In this document: in pieces, positions 50,981-61,322 of the stretch
Layout: every line of letters starts with the position of its first letter
How positions within the stretch are numbered: the stretch's first letter is position 1
Assembly (NCBI GenBank): GCA_001464665.1
Contig: LNDP01000014.1
Coordinates: forward strand, 62,001 to 126,000
Source of the DNA: Acidobacteria bacterium Ga0074141
Lineage (GTDB): Bacteria; Acidobacteriota; Blastocatellia; Pyrinomonadales; Pyrinomonadaceae
DNA: 64,000 nt
Direction of reading: 5' to 3'
The notes under the pieces: model-generated
Seen by the model: the letters and a program-made list of their open reading frames with translations, nothing else
What the model was told of the DNA's origin: nothing
Databases searched by the model: none
Position numbers and translations under genes: made by a program

Positions 50981-51017
50981 TTCGTGAAATATACCAGAGT
51001 TCAAGGGGCAACGAATA

Positions 51018-51098
51018 GCCAGCTAAAGCTGGAACTCCAAACGTGGCCAGCTAAAGCTGGAACTCCAAACGTGGCCAGCTAAAGCTGGAACTCCAAAC
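51018..51098. repeat. Three tandem REP elements 5' of the RAYT gene
   Basis: 25-bp units starting at 51018, 51046 and 51074 (GCCAGCTAAAGCTGG then AACTCCAAAC), each joined by GTG, period 28 bp. All in one orientation and opposite to the copy at 50305. Almost no divergence between copies. Confidence 0.9.
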
Positions 51099-51105
51099 GA
51101 GAAAG

Positions 51106-51948
51106 CTAAAGGGATGGGTCGAACTCGTTGACCTTCAAAACGCCGTCGCCGACGGTGAATTTCAGCGGGATCGTTCCCGAGCCAGAGGTTGCGGCGACCG
51201 AGCGTTCGGTGAACTGGGCGTTGCGGTTGCGGGGCTTAAAGCCCTCGTATCCGTTCTCGATGCGGCCGGTGCGGAGTATCGCGCCATCGAATTGTGTGTT
51301 AAGTCCGACCGGGAGTTTGAGGTCGATGGTGCCGTTCGCGATCGAAACATCGGCAAAGCGGCCACGCCAGCTTCGCGAGGGAACTGTAATATCGAGCGTT
51401 CCGGTTCCGATGGTCGCCTGAATGCCGCCGCCGACGAGGTCGATCTTGCCTTCGGTCTCAACAAAATTCACACGCAGCATTCCGTCGATGCCGGAAATGT
51501 GTAGGGCACCCTTTCCGCCGTTGATCACAATGTCAGAATACTTCGGCACGCGGACCACATAGTTGATGCGGACCGGCATTTCGTAGAGGGCTTTGGGGAA
51601 TTTCTTGTCCACTTTTCGGATCGCTTTTTTGTCGTGCGGCCCGACGGAGGTGATGCCGGTCCGGCCGAGCGTCTCCTGCAGAACGAAGCCGGTAACTTTG
51701 CCGATGCGGTCGAGGTCGGCCTCGGTTGGTGCCTGTATCTCGATCTCTGACTCGATCTCGACCTCGCGATTTGCCCATCCCTCGACGCGGATCGAACCCA
51801 TCGGAGCACCGGTGATCTCGATCGTCCCGCCGACGCCGAAAGCGAAGCGGTCGTTCTTGTAAACGGTCCGTTTTAAGAGCTGTGCATCGGCTGCTGAGGC
51901 AAAGAATGCAAAAAGAAGTGCGGCTATCGCCAGGTGTTTGATCTTCAT
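51106..51948 (-). CDS. Secreted DUF4097-like beta-repeat protein
   Basis: 280 aa. Signal peptide 1-22 (IAALLFAFFASAADAQ), then a polyvaline-like beta-helical region: GTIEITGAPMGSIRVEGWAN, SDIVINGGKGALHISGIDGM, GKIDLVGGGIQATIGTGTLD, SIANGTIDLKLPVG. DUF4097-type adhesin-like fold. Last gene of the set headed by the ECF sigma factor. Confidence 0.78.
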   Translation of the reverse strand: MKIKHLAIAALLFAFFASAADAQLLKRTVYKNDRFAFGVGGTIEITGAPMGSIRVEGWANREVEIESEIEIQAPTEADLDRIGKVTGFVLQETLGRTGITSVGPHDKKAIRKVDKKFPKALYEMPVRINYVVRVPKYSDIVINGGKGALHISGIDGMLRVNFVETEGKIDLVGGGIQATIGTGTLDITVPSRSWRGRFADVSIANGTIDLKLPVGLNTQFDGAILRTGRIENGYEGFKPRNRNAQFTERSVAATSGSGTIPLKFTVGDGVLKVNEFDPSL

Positions 51949-52029
51949 TGTGATTTTCGGGGGGCTAGAGGAGCGGCCTTTGGTATCTTACGCCTTTCGG
52001 CGAGCGAAAAGCAATGTTTTTCGGTTTGG

Positions 52030-52809
52030 CTATCGGCTGATGAACGCGATGTTGCCACGCTGGTTTGTGACCGAGATCGTTGCACTTCCATCACCAACGC
52101 GGCCGATCACACGGCGGCCGTCGCCGGCATAGCTCATATTTGTATTCGCCAGCGAGCCGAGCGAAATGTTGCGTGTCGAGGGAGCGGTCGCGACCAACTT
52201 GAACGACGAAGTGAATGGAATGCGCAGATTGATATTGCCGCGAATTGATTGGAATCGGTAACTCCCGCCCGATGCGATCGCACCATCGTAAAAGATATCG
52301 CCGATGCCGTTCTGTGCGGAAACTGCTCTCGCACCTATATTGGTGAGCGTTATGTCGCCTTCGCTGGTGATGTGGGCCCTGAGCAGGCCACCACGGATGT
52401 TCGAGACGATCAAATTGCCGACAAGCGTTTCGATATCGACGCTAGATGTGAACGGAACGCGGACCGTGAAATTCACACTTCCGACCTCGCCGCGGCCTTG
52501 ATTGTCCTTAACGAGATTGATGTAGATGGTCCCATTCGCGACCCGCGGTTCGATGGCCGCGACCGGAGCCTCGAGGAATGCCGTAACGTTGACCTCCTGG
52601 CGGTTCCAGCCTTCTACGGTCACCGTTCCCGAGCGGTTCAAAAGCTCGATGCGAACGTCGTTGTTTGCCGGAAAGCTGCGCGAGAAACGGCGCTGCCCTT
52701 GGGGAAATGCTGCGGCGGTCAATAAAAGAAAGACCACGCCGGTGATTATCACCTTTGCAGTCCCGGTCTGCCCGCCAAGGCTAAAGATGTTTTTAAAGCT
52801 ACGGGTCAC
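52030..52809 (-). CDS. Secreted DUF4097-like protein
   Basis: 259 aa from GTG 52809. An N-terminal hydrophobic signal (KVIITGVVFLLLTAAAFPQG) then repetitive beta strands: RIELLNRSGTVTVEGWNRQE, GNLIVSNIRGGLLRAHITSE, DITLTNIGARAVSAQNGIGD. Same family style as 51106. It begins 9 bp after the anti-sigma stop. Confidence 0.78.
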   Translation of the reverse strand: MTRSFKNIFSLGGQTGTAKVIITGVVFLLLTAAAFPQGQRRFSRSFPANNDVRIELLNRSGTVTVEGWNRQEVNVTAFLEAPVAAIEPRVANGTIYINLVKDNQGRGEVGSVNFTVRVPFTSSVDIETLVGNLIVSNIRGGLLRAHITSEGDITLTNIGARAVSAQNGIGDIFYDGAIASGGSYRFQSIRGNINLRIPFTSSFKLVATAPSTRNISLGSLANTNMSYAGDGRRVIGRVGDGSATISVTNQRGNIAFISR

Positions 52810-52818
52810 GTACTGAGG

Positions 52819-53541
52819 CTAAAGCTCGGAAAATTGCCTTAGCAAATTCATTTTATCGTTTAGTGCGGCGTCCAGCATCTCAACAGAGAGCGAATCGTCC
52901 GGGTTATTCTCGATCGTCCGCGTGTATTCCGTCACTGCCTGGTCGATCTCACGAAGATTTCGGTCAAAGGCCTGCTGCATTCTCTGGTCCCATTGGGCCC
53001 GACGGACACGCACACGCTTGTCCCAATACTCGATCGCGGCCTGCTGTTCGCGGATGCGGCGTTCGCGTGCCTCTCGCGGCGAATCAGAAAGCCCAACGCG
53101 GCTGAGAAACTTTTCAAATGTCGTTTCGGTCTCGGCCGAACGCGTCACCATGTCCTCGGCCGGCGGCTCAAGATAATTGCGAACAGCGACCACGGTCAAT
53201 AGCGAACTTACAAGAGCGACCATTGCGACGACGGCAAACGCCTGGCCGAACGAAAAATTCCAGCGGCTGGGCGGAGGCGGAGCCGGTGCGGAACGTTTCT
53301 CGGCGGCAGTTTCACTTTCGATCACGTTGCTGATGCGGCACCAAAGAGCTTCGGCGTTCGGCGGCATTTCCTCATCGACCTCGATGCCGCGGCACGAATC
53401 GAGCATGAACGAAAATTCCTCGAACGACTTTGCACAAGGGTCACACTCTGCGAGGTGAAGCCCCGCCTCGACAGCACGGGGCTGTTCAAGGTCGCCCTCG
53501 AGATATCGGCTCATTTGGTTTTGGAAATCAATGCACTTCAT
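52819..53541 (-). CDS. Zinc-finger anti-sigma factor
   Basis: 240 aa. N-terminal zf-HC2-type ZAS motif HLAECDPC (HxxxCxxC) preceded by MKCIDFQNQMSRYLEGDLEQ, one transmembrane segment near residues 100-125 (FAVVAMVALVSSLLTVVAV), and a helical extracytoplasmic part rich in Arg/Glu (RERRIREQQAAIEYWDKRVR). It would hold the ECF sigma factor at the membrane. 150 bp separate the two genes, unusual but in the same order and strand. Confidence 0.88.
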   Translation of the reverse strand: MKCIDFQNQMSRYLEGDLEQPRAVEAGLHLAECDPCAKSFEEFSFMLDSCRGIEVDEEMPPNAEALWCRISNVIESETAAEKRSAPAPPPPSRWNFSFGQAFAVVAMVALVSSLLTVVAVRNYLEPPAEDMVTRSAETETTFEKFLSRVGLSDSPREARERRIREQQAAIEYWDKRVRVRRAQWDQRMQQAFDRNLREIDQAVTEYTRTIENNPDDSLSVEMLDAALNDKMNLLRQFSEL

Positions 53542-53691
53542 TGCCAGTGTGAAAGGTCATCGTCGCTTCAACACTTATAGATTGTCCGCGGCCTTGATTG
53601 GTTGCCCCGCGTAAGTCCGCGACCAAGGAATTCGGGCACAAAAATAAGCGTTCAGGTGGGCCGCTGGTCATTGACGGGGCCGAACGAACGC

Positions 53692-54351
<660 letters not shown>

Positions 54352-55118
54352 AGAAGCTCCTGCTAAGAGGTCGCGTGCTAACAGATCGGAACTGGAATTT
54401 GGAAAATCTTCGCGGCTTATGATGGCACTCCTCCCTATCAGGGTTGCTTTGACTGCCGAGAAGTTTACCCCGAAACCAGAAAAAGGTAAAGCTTTTTGCC
54501 GCCGAAGTGGGGGATTTCCAGATCCTAGGTTCCGGATTCCGCATTGAGGGTGTTTCATTTCTTGCGGAGGGTGCGCGTTTCTGAAACAACTGAAACAAGT
54601 GAAACAAGTGAAACAAGTGAAACATGCGGCGGATTTGCCCGGTGGGTGCGGAAAAGTCCGCAGCAGCCGCCGCCGGCCGCCTCAAGCCCCTAAATAGTTG
54701 AACAACGGCAAACACCCCTCGCCCCGAGCCACCGATCCCAAATTGTTTATAACCTTCCCACACCGACACAACCGTATCACAGTCGCAACGCATAGGTCAA
54801 CAGAAATTTATCAAATTCGGCCCATCGTGCCGGCGGGTCGCCGTGGGTTAGGCGTACTCGGCCCGAAACTCTCGGGAATATCGCCGCGAGGTTTCATCAG
54901 AGTGCGGCCGAACTTCCAGTACCAAATGCCGAGCGGATATCTCAACTGCTGATCCGAGCGGACATACGGTGCTCGAACTTCAACGGAAGAGAAAAATATT
55001 GACTTCGGCGACGCACTGGACAATAATTGCGGAATTCTACAGTCGACACGAATCAGATCGCCGTGCTGATCTATTCAAGCCGGCTCCGCGTCCACCTTTT
55101 CGTGTCTTTGGGGTATTT
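54352..55118. other. Long intergenic region
   Basis: 767 bp between the divergent sigma operon and the M23 gene. It holds a 9-bp tandem array (54582-54626), GC-rich small palindromes near 54650-54690 and otherwise no convincing coding frame. Both operons must have their promoters here; I see no motif strong enough to mark. Confidence 0.5.
54582..54626. repeat. 9-bp tandem repeat
   Basis: Five units of TGAAACAAG (first TGAAACAAC, last TGAAACATG) in a noncoding region. Confidence 0.9.
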
Positions 55119-57143
55119 ATGCAACGCACCATCGTTTTCGCGCTCGTCCTTTTCGTTCTCGCGGCCGCCGTTCTCTTCCATTCGGTCGTCGTCGTTGGTT
55201 CAGATCTTAGTGCGGCCGGACCGCAGGCTGAGCGCCAGCCGGACGGAGGCGGTGAAGCTCCGTTTCAACCCAAGGATGAGATCAGCAAAGGTGCCAGGGC
55301 GGCGATCTGGCAAGAGATAAGGTCAAACATCGACCGGCTCGAAAAAGATGGGCGTCTTTCACCAGCCACGCCGCAAGCCGTTCCGCTCATGATGCCGGTC
55401 GAAAAATCGCCTGGCCTTACGGATTTCGACGTCATTGGAATTTCAAACTACGTTGATCACAATCTCGCATTCCCCAATCAGCTTCAGGACTACAATTGTG
55501 GAACGCGTACCTACGACCTTACGAGTGGCTACAACCATCGTGGGATCGATTTTTTCACCTGGCCTTTTGGCTGGAACAAAATGGACACCAATGCGGTAAG
55601 GATCGTTGCAGCCGCTCCGGGGACCATCGTTTCGAAATCTGACGGGAATTTCGATCGGAGTTGCTCGATCGGTTCTGGCAGTTGGAATGCGGTTTACGTG
55701 CGCCATGCGGACAATTCCATTGCGTGGTATGGGCATATGAAGAGCGGAAGTCTGACGACCAAATCGGTCGGGGATTCTGTTGTTGCGGGAGAGTATCTTG
55801 GTATTGTTGGCAGTTCGGGAAGCTCGACCGGCCCACATCTCCATTTTGAGCTTTATGACAGCGGAAATAATCTCCAGGACCCTTATCAGGGAAGTTGCAA
55901 TACGCTTAACACGGTCGGGTGGTGGGCAGTTCAGGAACCGTATCGAAACTCAAAGGTCAATAAGTTAATGACCGGCTCGGCGGCCCCGGTTTTCCCGAGT
56001 TGCCCGAACCCGGAGGTCCCGAATGAGAAAAAGATCTTTCGACGCGGCGATTCACTAACGACTTCTGCCTATTTCCGTGACCAATTGGCCGGCCATCAAA
56101 CCCAGTATGCTCTGGTCCGACCAGACGGAAATAACCAGGTTACTTGGTCGCACACGAGCCCGAACAGCTATAACGCATCGTACTGGTTTTGGAACTGGAC
56201 TGTCGCTTCGAATGCTCCGGCCGGGCAGTGGAAGCTGCGAGCAACATATCAAACGGTGGTTTACGAAACGACTTTCGTAGTGGCAGGAACGGGTAACTTC
56301 GACATGGATGGCGATGGGAAGACGGATGTGTCGGTGTTTCGGCCGGTTGGGGGAAGTGGGTCGGAGTGGTGGTACTTGAGGTCGTCGGATGGCGGGAATC
56401 GGGCGTTCGCGTTTGGTGGCACGGCGGATACTATCGTGCCGGCGGATTTTACCGGTGACGGGAAGACGGATATCGCCTTCTGGCGGCCGGCTTCGGGCGA
56501 GTGGTTTGTGTTGAGAAGCGAAGATTCGACGTTCTTCGCGTTCCCCTTCGGTGCGGCGGGCGACGTTCCTTCGCCGGCAGATTTTGACGGTGACGGGAAG
56601 GCCGACGCGACCGTCTTCCGCACGGCGACGAACACCTGGTTCACGCTGCGTTCGTCGGACGGGCAGGTTGCGACGATACCCTTCGGCATCGCCGGAGACA
56701 GGCCTGTTCCGGCCGACTATGACGGTGACGGAAAGGCAGATGTCGCGGTGTTCCGGCCCGCGGGCGGTTCGGGCGGCGGCGAGTGGTGGTACTTGCGTTC
56801 GAGTGACGGAGCTAATCGGGCGTTCGCCTTCGGCTCGGCGACCGACCTTGCCGTTCCTGGCGACTACACCGGCGACGGCAAGGCAGACCTCGCTTACTTT
56901 AGGCCATCAACGGGCGAGTGGTACGTGCTCAGATCTGAAGACTCGAGCTTCTACGCATTCCCGTGGGGAGCGGCGGGCGACATCCCGGCACCGGGTGACT
57001 ACGACGGCGACGGCAAGATCGACGCGGCCGTATTCCGGCCATCGAACTCGAACTGGTTTGCGTTACGCTCAACGGCAGGCCCGCTCATTCTGCAGTTTGG
57101 AATCACTGGTGATAGGCCTGTGCCGAATGCATTTGTTAGATAG
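55119..57143 (+). CDS. Secreted M23 metallopeptidase with integrin-like (VCBS/FG-GAP) repeats
   Basis: 674 aa from ATG 55119. Signal-anchor 1-28 (IVFALVLFVLAAAVLFHSVV). The M23 domain at about 135-290 has NHRGIDFF (zinc His/Asp), WYGHMKSGS and THGLxF-type HLHFELYD. A linker domain follows, then from about residue 390 six units of DGDGKTDVSVFRP..W.LRSSDG. M23 enzymes cut peptidoglycan cross-links; the repeats give Ca2+-bound beta-propeller blades common in Acidobacteriota surface proteins. The stop is at the edge of a 7-bp array. Confidence 0.92.
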   Translation: MQRTIVFALVLFVLAAAVLFHSVVVVGSDLSAAGPQAERQPDGGGEAPFQPKDEISKGARAAIWQEIRSNIDRLEKDGRLSPATPQAVPLMMPVEKSPGLTDFDVIGISNYVDHNLAFPNQLQDYNCGTRTYDLTSGYNHRGIDFFTWPFGWNKMDTNAVRIVAAAPGTIVSKSDGNFDRSCSIGSGSWNAVYVRHADNSIAWYGHMKSGSLTTKSVGDSVVAGEYLGIVGSSGSSTGPHLHFELYDSGNNLQDPYQGSCNTLNTVGWWAVQEPYRNSKVNKLMTGSAAPVFPSCPNPEVPNEKKIFRRGDSLTTSAYFRDQLAGHQTQYALVRPDGNNQVTWSHTSPNSYNASYWFWNWTVASNAPAGQWKLRATYQTVVYETTFVVAGTGNFDMDGDGKTDVSVFRPVGGSGSEWWYLRSSDGGNRAFAFGGTADTIVPADFTGDGKTDIAFWRPASGEWFVLRSEDSTFFAFPFGAAGDVPSPADFDGDGKADATVFRTATNTWFTLRSSDGQVATIPFGIAGDRPVPADYDGDGKADVAVFRPAGGSGGGEWWYLRSSDGANRAFAFGSATDLAVPGDYTGDGKADLAYFRPSTGEWYVLRSEDSSFYAFPWGAAGDIPAPGDYDGDGKIDAAVFRPSNSNWFALRSTAGPLILQFGITGDRPVPNAFVR

Positions 57144-57144
57144 A

Positions 57145-57210
57145 AGCTAGTAGCTGGTAGCTAGTAGCTAGTAGCTAGTAGCTAGTAGCTAGTAGCTAGT
57201 AGCTAGTAGC
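57145..57210. repeat. AGCTAGT heptamer array
   Basis: About nine units of AGCTAGT start two bases after the M23 stop codon. CTAG makes it read TAG stops on both strands; because 7 and 3 share no factor, every frame is closed within 21 bp. Confidence 0.95.
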
Positions 57211-57310
57211 AAGAAGCCGGAGATGCGGATTCGTCTGTGCCTCCGGTTCCTGCTTTTTGGGAACAGAAAGCAAGAACACAGAATCCACAGACATAAGACA
57301 CAGAACGAGC

Positions 57311-57357
57311 ACGCCCTCCCTGACGGTCGGGCCTCTGACACGGCGGGCTACTGACAC
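57311..57357. repeat. Dispersed repeat copy
   Basis: GCCCTCCCTGACGGTCGGGC..GCGGGCTACTGACAC shares its core with 36515-36544 in the DUF1697 gene. Confidence 0.5.
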
Positions 57358-57427
57358 GAGCGGGGCTCGGGTACGGCGATCGGCCGCGAAAATGCGGCGA
57401 AATGCTCTGGCTTGAAACTGGAAAATT

Positions 57428-57504
<77 letters not shown>

Positions 57505-57588
57505 CCGGAGAAGCGAGTCTGGCGGGCGAACGGAAATGGTAGCAAATGGAGGAACGTGGGGGCAAGGGGAGGGACGATGTTGAGGAGG

Positions 57589-57742
57589 GACGAGTGACGA
57601 GTGGCGAGTGACGAGTGGCGAGTGACGAGTGACGAGCGTCGAGAAGGGGAGACGGGGAGACGGGGAGATGATCGTGAATGGTGACTGGTGACTGGTGAAT
57701 CTGGAATTTGGAATCTGGAATTTGGAATTTGGAATCTGGAAT
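57589..57742. repeat. Cluster of heptamer arrays beside the tRNA
   Basis: GACGAGT/GGCGAGT x7 (57589-57637), GTGACTG units (57680-57694) and CTGGAAT/TTGGAAT x6 (57701-57742), with a GACGGGGA pair between. Different sequence, same 7-bp period. No gene lies in 57505-57933. Confidence 0.9.
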
Positions 57743-57933
57743 TATCCCCGGGCGTCGGGTAGTGTTTAACTGTGAAAAAAGATGTTGACTCGAATGTGGG
57801 CGGCGAACTACAATGATTTATGTCCTTCGGTTTGGCGGGCGGGTTGCCTGTTGCCGGATCGATCGCTTCCGCGTCGGGCTTCCCACAGTTTGTTTCCGAG
57901 CCAATCTTTATCTCTTCAAAAAAGGAGTCTATC

Positions 57934-58875
57934 GTGATCACAAAAAAGTTTGCCGTTTCGAGCCTTGCTCTTTCATTCATGTTTCTGATGTCCGCTGCGT
58001 CGGTTTTTGCACAAGGTGACGGCCGTGCATGGACCTATGCGGAACGCAATAATGTTTACTGTGCCGGTTATGTGCAGAAAGCTCCGATCGATACCGAGCG
58101 GCGCCTTATTGGCGGCGTTGGCGAGGCGGATCAGTTTCTATATGCCGAGAACAACGAAGTTTACGTCAACGTCGGTGCGAACCGCGGCGTTAAGGTTGGC
58201 GATATGATGGCGGTCGTGCGGCCGAAGGGACAGGTCCGTACGAAATGGAGCAACAAGGGCGACCTTGGTTTCTACGTGCAAGAGGTCGGTGCGGTCGAGG
58301 TCATCCGCGTCAAGAGCGACCACTCGGTAGCCCGCATCAAGACGTCCTGCGACAACTTCTTGCTCGGCGACCTGGTTCAGCCTTGGCAGGAACGGACGAG
58401 CCCGTCGTTCACCTCGCGGCCGGCGTTTGACCGGTTTGCCGATCCGAGCGGAAAGGCGATGGGACGGCTTTTCATGGCCCGCGACGGGCAAGAAATGGTT
58501 ACCCGCGACCAGATCGTTTATGTCGATCTCGGTGCCGAAGATAATGTCCGCGTTGGCGACATGCTTACGGTGTTTCGCCCGCTTGGGAAAGGAAATATCG
58601 AACCCGGTCCGCCGTCGGCGGTCATCGCCCGCGACTATGGCTACCAGAGCGAGGTTTACCGCGGCGGAAAGTTCTCGAACCAGTCATCGCGAAAGAAAGG
58701 CAATGAGGCGACCGGCCGACAGGTAACCAACAAGGGTGCGAAAGAAGGCCGTCCGGCGATCCGAAAGGTGGTCGGCGAGGCTGTTGTTCTAAACGTTAAA
58801 GAAAGAACTGCTACCGTCGTTATCACGCGAACCGCGGCTGAGATCCACACCGGCGATTGGGTCGAGATCCAGTAG
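57934..58875 (+). CDS. Secreted protein of unknown function (bacterial SH3/LysM-poor, flagellar-T-like)
   Basis: 313 aa from GTG 57934, chosen because AAAGGAG lies 7-8 nt upstream; an in-frame ATG at 57820 has no ribosome site. Signal peptide to about residue 27 (LSFMFLMSAASVFAQG). The mature part has two similar units: YVNVGANRGVKVGDMMAVVR and YVDLGAEDNVRVGDMLTVFR, with a final AEIHTGDWVEIQ. This alternation resembles the FlgT C-terminal-like fold of exported proteins. No enzyme motif. It stands alone. Confidence 0.75.
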   Translation: MITKKFAVSSLALSFMFLMSAASVFAQGDGRAWTYAERNNVYCAGYVQKAPIDTERRLIGGVGEADQFLYAENNEVYVNVGANRGVKVGDMMAVVRPKGQVRTKWSNKGDLGFYVQEVGAVEVIRVKSDHSVARIKTSCDNFLLGDLVQPWQERTSPSFTSRPAFDRFADPSGKAMGRLFMARDGQEMVTRDQIVYVDLGAEDNVRVGDMLTVFRPLGKGNIEPGPPSAVIARDYGYQSEVYRGGKFSNQSSRKKGNEATGRQVTNKGAKEGRPAIRKVVGEAVVLNVKERTATVVITRTAAEIHTGDWVEIQ

Positions 58876-58911
58876 CCCTAGCAGCGATCGCGATAAATTT
58901 CGGCCGGTGCC

Positions 58912-59613
58912 TTAGCGGGCATCGGCCTTTTCCGCGCCATTGGCTTCGCCTTTTCGCTTGAAGAAATAGGACAGATAATCGTAGAGCGACCACACCGCCA
59001 TCGCAACCGAGACCCAAAGAGCTCCGCGGCCAACGAGGTAGCCGAAGACCTTCCAGTCATTTGCGGTGAGGGAAAGCTGAGAGAGATTTGCGAAGGCCGT
59101 GCGCACTTCGGCGACCTCCCAAAAGGTGATGAAAGGAAAATCGAGCCCGAAGTTCGAGACCGGAGGCTTGCCGTTCGCGGCCGCGACGAGCAGGGCGACG
59201 ACGGCAATGCTCTGCGCCCACATTTTTATCTTTCCGGAAGTTTGGGCCTGGATGATGATGCCCTCGGCGGCGGCGACGGAGCGAAGACCGGTGACGATGA
59301 ATTCGCGACCGAGAATAACGACGACGGCCCACGATGGTGCGAGTTGTTTCTCGACCAAAACGATAAGAGCGGCGGAGATGAGCAGCTTATCGGCGATCGG
59401 GTCGAGGAATTTGCCAAGGGTTGAGACCTGATTTCGGCTTCGGGCGAGGTGGCCGTCTAGGATGTCGGTCAGGACGGCAATCAGGAAAATGACGATCGCA
59501 AGCGCGTAGCCGTTAACGCCGAGCCATTGCTCCGCCATCGGCGTTAAAAGCACCACGACCAGCAGCGGCACAAAGAGAATGCGCCCGAGCGTAAGGTAAT
59601 TCGGCAGATTCAC
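58912..59613 (-). CDS. pgsA: CDP-diacylglycerol--glycerol-3-phosphate 3-phosphatidyltransferase
   Basis: 233 aa from GTG 59613 (NLPNYLTLGRILFVPLLV is the usual start); no ATG fits. CDP-alcohol phosphotransferase motif DILDGHLARSRNQVSTLGKF..DPIADK (D1, D2, D3 present), then several transmembrane segments. It makes phosphatidylglycerol phosphate from CDP-DAG. A 26-aa hydrophilic tail is added. Confidence 0.93.
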   Translation of the reverse strand: MNLPNYLTLGRILFVPLLVVVLLTPMAEQWLGVNGYALAIVIFLIAVLTDILDGHLARSRNQVSTLGKFLDPIADKLLISAALIVLVEKQLAPSWAVVVILGREFIVTGLRSVAAAEGIIIQAQTSGKIKMWAQSIAVVALLVAAANGKPPVSNFGLDFPFITFWEVAEVRTAFANLSQLSLTANDWKVFGYLVGRGALWVSVAMAVWSLYDYLSYFFKRKGEANGAEKADAR

Positions 59614-59802
59614 GGCTAAAGAGAGTGTAAGCCGACCCCGGACAAAGTTCAAGAAGGTGCAATGCTCCTTACGCAAATGGTGTTGCCTAGCATACTGATT
59701 GGGTAAAGATCATGGGACTTTTGGGGCTGGAAAAGGAAAAATGCCAATTAAATGAGGGCTGGCACATCCTTTGCATTTAAAACGGCGGAGGATCTATTCC
59801 AA

Positions 59803-60315
59803 ATGACATTGATCAACATTAAAAAACTTATCGGCAGCCTCGCTCTCGGCTTTGCGTTAACCCTCGGGGTTTCGTTCCTGACCGCGACCGACACGGCTGC
59901 ACAAAACCGCGATAATCGCCCCAATGACCGCCGAGACGATCGCCGCGATGACCGTCGGGACGATCGCCGTGACGATCGCCGCGACAATGACCGTTACGAC
60001 AACGATCGCGATGATGATGACCGTTACAATGGCCGCGACCGCAACGGGAACCAGAGCATTCGATTTGCTTATCAGCGTGGATATCGCGAAGGTATGCAGG
60101 CCGGCCGCAAGGCAGCAAATGGCCGCGATCGCAACCGCAACCAGAACCGCAATCGGGGTTGGGGAAACACGCCGCAGCTTCGACGGGCATATCAGGACGG
60201 CTACAACCGTGGCTATCGCCAGGCTCGATACGGCGACCGCAATGACCGGAATGGCCGCTACGACCGGAATGATCGGAATGACCGAAACGACACGCGTTGG
60301 AGATGGCCGTTCTAA
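59803..60315 (+). CDS. Secreted Arg/Asp repeat protein
   Basis: 170 aa from ATG 59803, GGAGG just upstream. Signal 1-31 (LIGSLALGFALTLGVSFLTA..AAQ). Residues 35-65 are RDDRRDDRR tandem units, then GYREGMQAGRKAANGRDRNR and AYQDGYNRGYRQARYGDRND. Low-complexity, exported, same style as 12103-13578. Its terminator is 21 bp downstream. Confidence 0.78.
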   Translation: MTLINIKKLIGSLALGFALTLGVSFLTATDTAAQNRDNRPNDRRDDRRDDRRDDRRDDRRDNDRYDNDRDDDDRYNGRDRNGNQSIRFAYQRGYREGMQAGRKAANGRDRNRNQNRNRGWGNTPQLRRAYQDGYNRGYRQARYGDRNDRNGRYDRNDRNDRNDTRWRWPF

Positions 60316-60336
60316 GTGAACCGCAAGATATAAAAA

Positions 60337-60374
60337 GGGCCGGTACTTTGATCTAGATCAGGTACCGGCCTTTT
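60337..60374 (+). terminator. Intrinsic terminator after 59803-60315
   Basis: GGCCGGTAC/GTACCGGCC arms with a 15-nt loop, then TTTT. Confidence 0.9.
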
Positions 60375-60464
60375 CGCGCTCGACGCCACTAGAGCGCCAA
60401 AAAGTCTTGACTCCTTAAATAATGCCAATTAGAATTCGAGAGCAATTTTGTTTCTGACCGAAAT

Positions 60465-61121
60465 ATGTCGATGTCTCAGCTTAATTGGAAAAGAGCTATG
60501 AATTCCGAGAACAAATGCGTCGTAGGAGGTGTCGATCCGTCCCGGACGCGAGTACTAAAGCCAGCTTTTATGTTGCTATTCGTGGCTATGCTTTTTGGGG
60601 GTCATGCAACCCGCGAAGCGTCAGCTCAAGCCTATGCGAACGATGTCAAAGTACTTAAGAAGTTGTCGTTCAAAAATGAACCGATCGACTTGGTTTCAAT
60701 CGAGGCGGATGGCGCTAAGATATACGACGGACAAAGCTTCAACCGCTCGGGCGATTGGTTGAGCGGTTTGAGTTTTACATTCAAGAATGCTTCCGGAAAA
60801 CCGATTGTCTACGTGGCGATCGTCTTGCTTTTTCCGGAAACGGAAGGGCATCAGCCCCAAGTTGTGCATTTTCTTGAATACGGAATCAATCCGCTTGCGC
60901 AGCAAAAAGCAAAAGAAAGCGGGTTCGACTTGGTTACTGAAGAGACGCCAAAACTCCTTCACCCCGGCGACTCGGATATAATCACGCTCACACCGAAAAG
61001 TTATACTCACTTGAAACAATTTCTACAGGCACGTCGTCCGCTATCAGAATTGAAGCAAGCAAAGTTTCAGATTATGGTCGTTTGCTTCCAGGATGGTACG
61101 AGTTGGTCACCCGGAAGCTAG
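60465..61121 (+). CDS. Secreted or membrane-anchored protein of unknown function
   Basis: 218 aa; the start is uncertain between 60465 and 60498. Hydrophobic export segment near 35-55 (AFMLLFVAMLFGGHATREA). The core FTFKNASGKPIVYVAIVLLF resembles extracytoplasmic beta domains (FxLyD-like). One Cys (MVVCFQDGTSWSPGS) near the C terminus. No family assigned; stands alone. Confidence 0.65.
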   Translation: MSMSQLNWKRAMNSENKCVVGGVDPSRTRVLKPAFMLLFVAMLFGGHATREASAQAYANDVKVLKKLSFKNEPIDLVSIEADGAKIYDGQSFNRSGDWLSGLSFTFKNASGKPIVYVAIVLLFPETEGHQPQVVHFLEYGINPLAQQKAKESGFDLVTEETPKLLHPGDSDIITLTPKSYTHLKQFLQARRPLSELKQAKFQIMVVCFQDGTSWSPGS

Positions 61122-61274
61122 ATTGAGCCAAGAACCCAGATTCACGACGGCACATCGCGGAGTTATGGCCCTCAATTGCCGAAAACGAAGAGTGGCCAGC
61201 GAATTTGTCGAAACGACTGTTAATGGATAGTTCGTCGTGTGGAGTCCCTGTGTCTGCCGGCCTCATCGAAATAG

Positions 61275-61310
61275 AAAAGCGTGGTTGAGCGAATCGACCA
61301 CGCTTTTTTT
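61275..61310. terminator. Hairpin/terminator between 61121 and 61359
   Basis: AAAAGCGTGGT/ACCACGCTTTT arms with an 11-nt loop and long T run on +. Suitable for stopping both strands. The rest of the gap holds one REP. Confidence 0.85.
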
Positions 61311-61322
61311 GATTCGGAAGAG

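Noticed and set aside
51018-51098. Three 28-bp repeats as a CRISPR array
   Set aside because: No unique spacers; units are joined by only 3 bp and match REP elements beside a RAYT gene.
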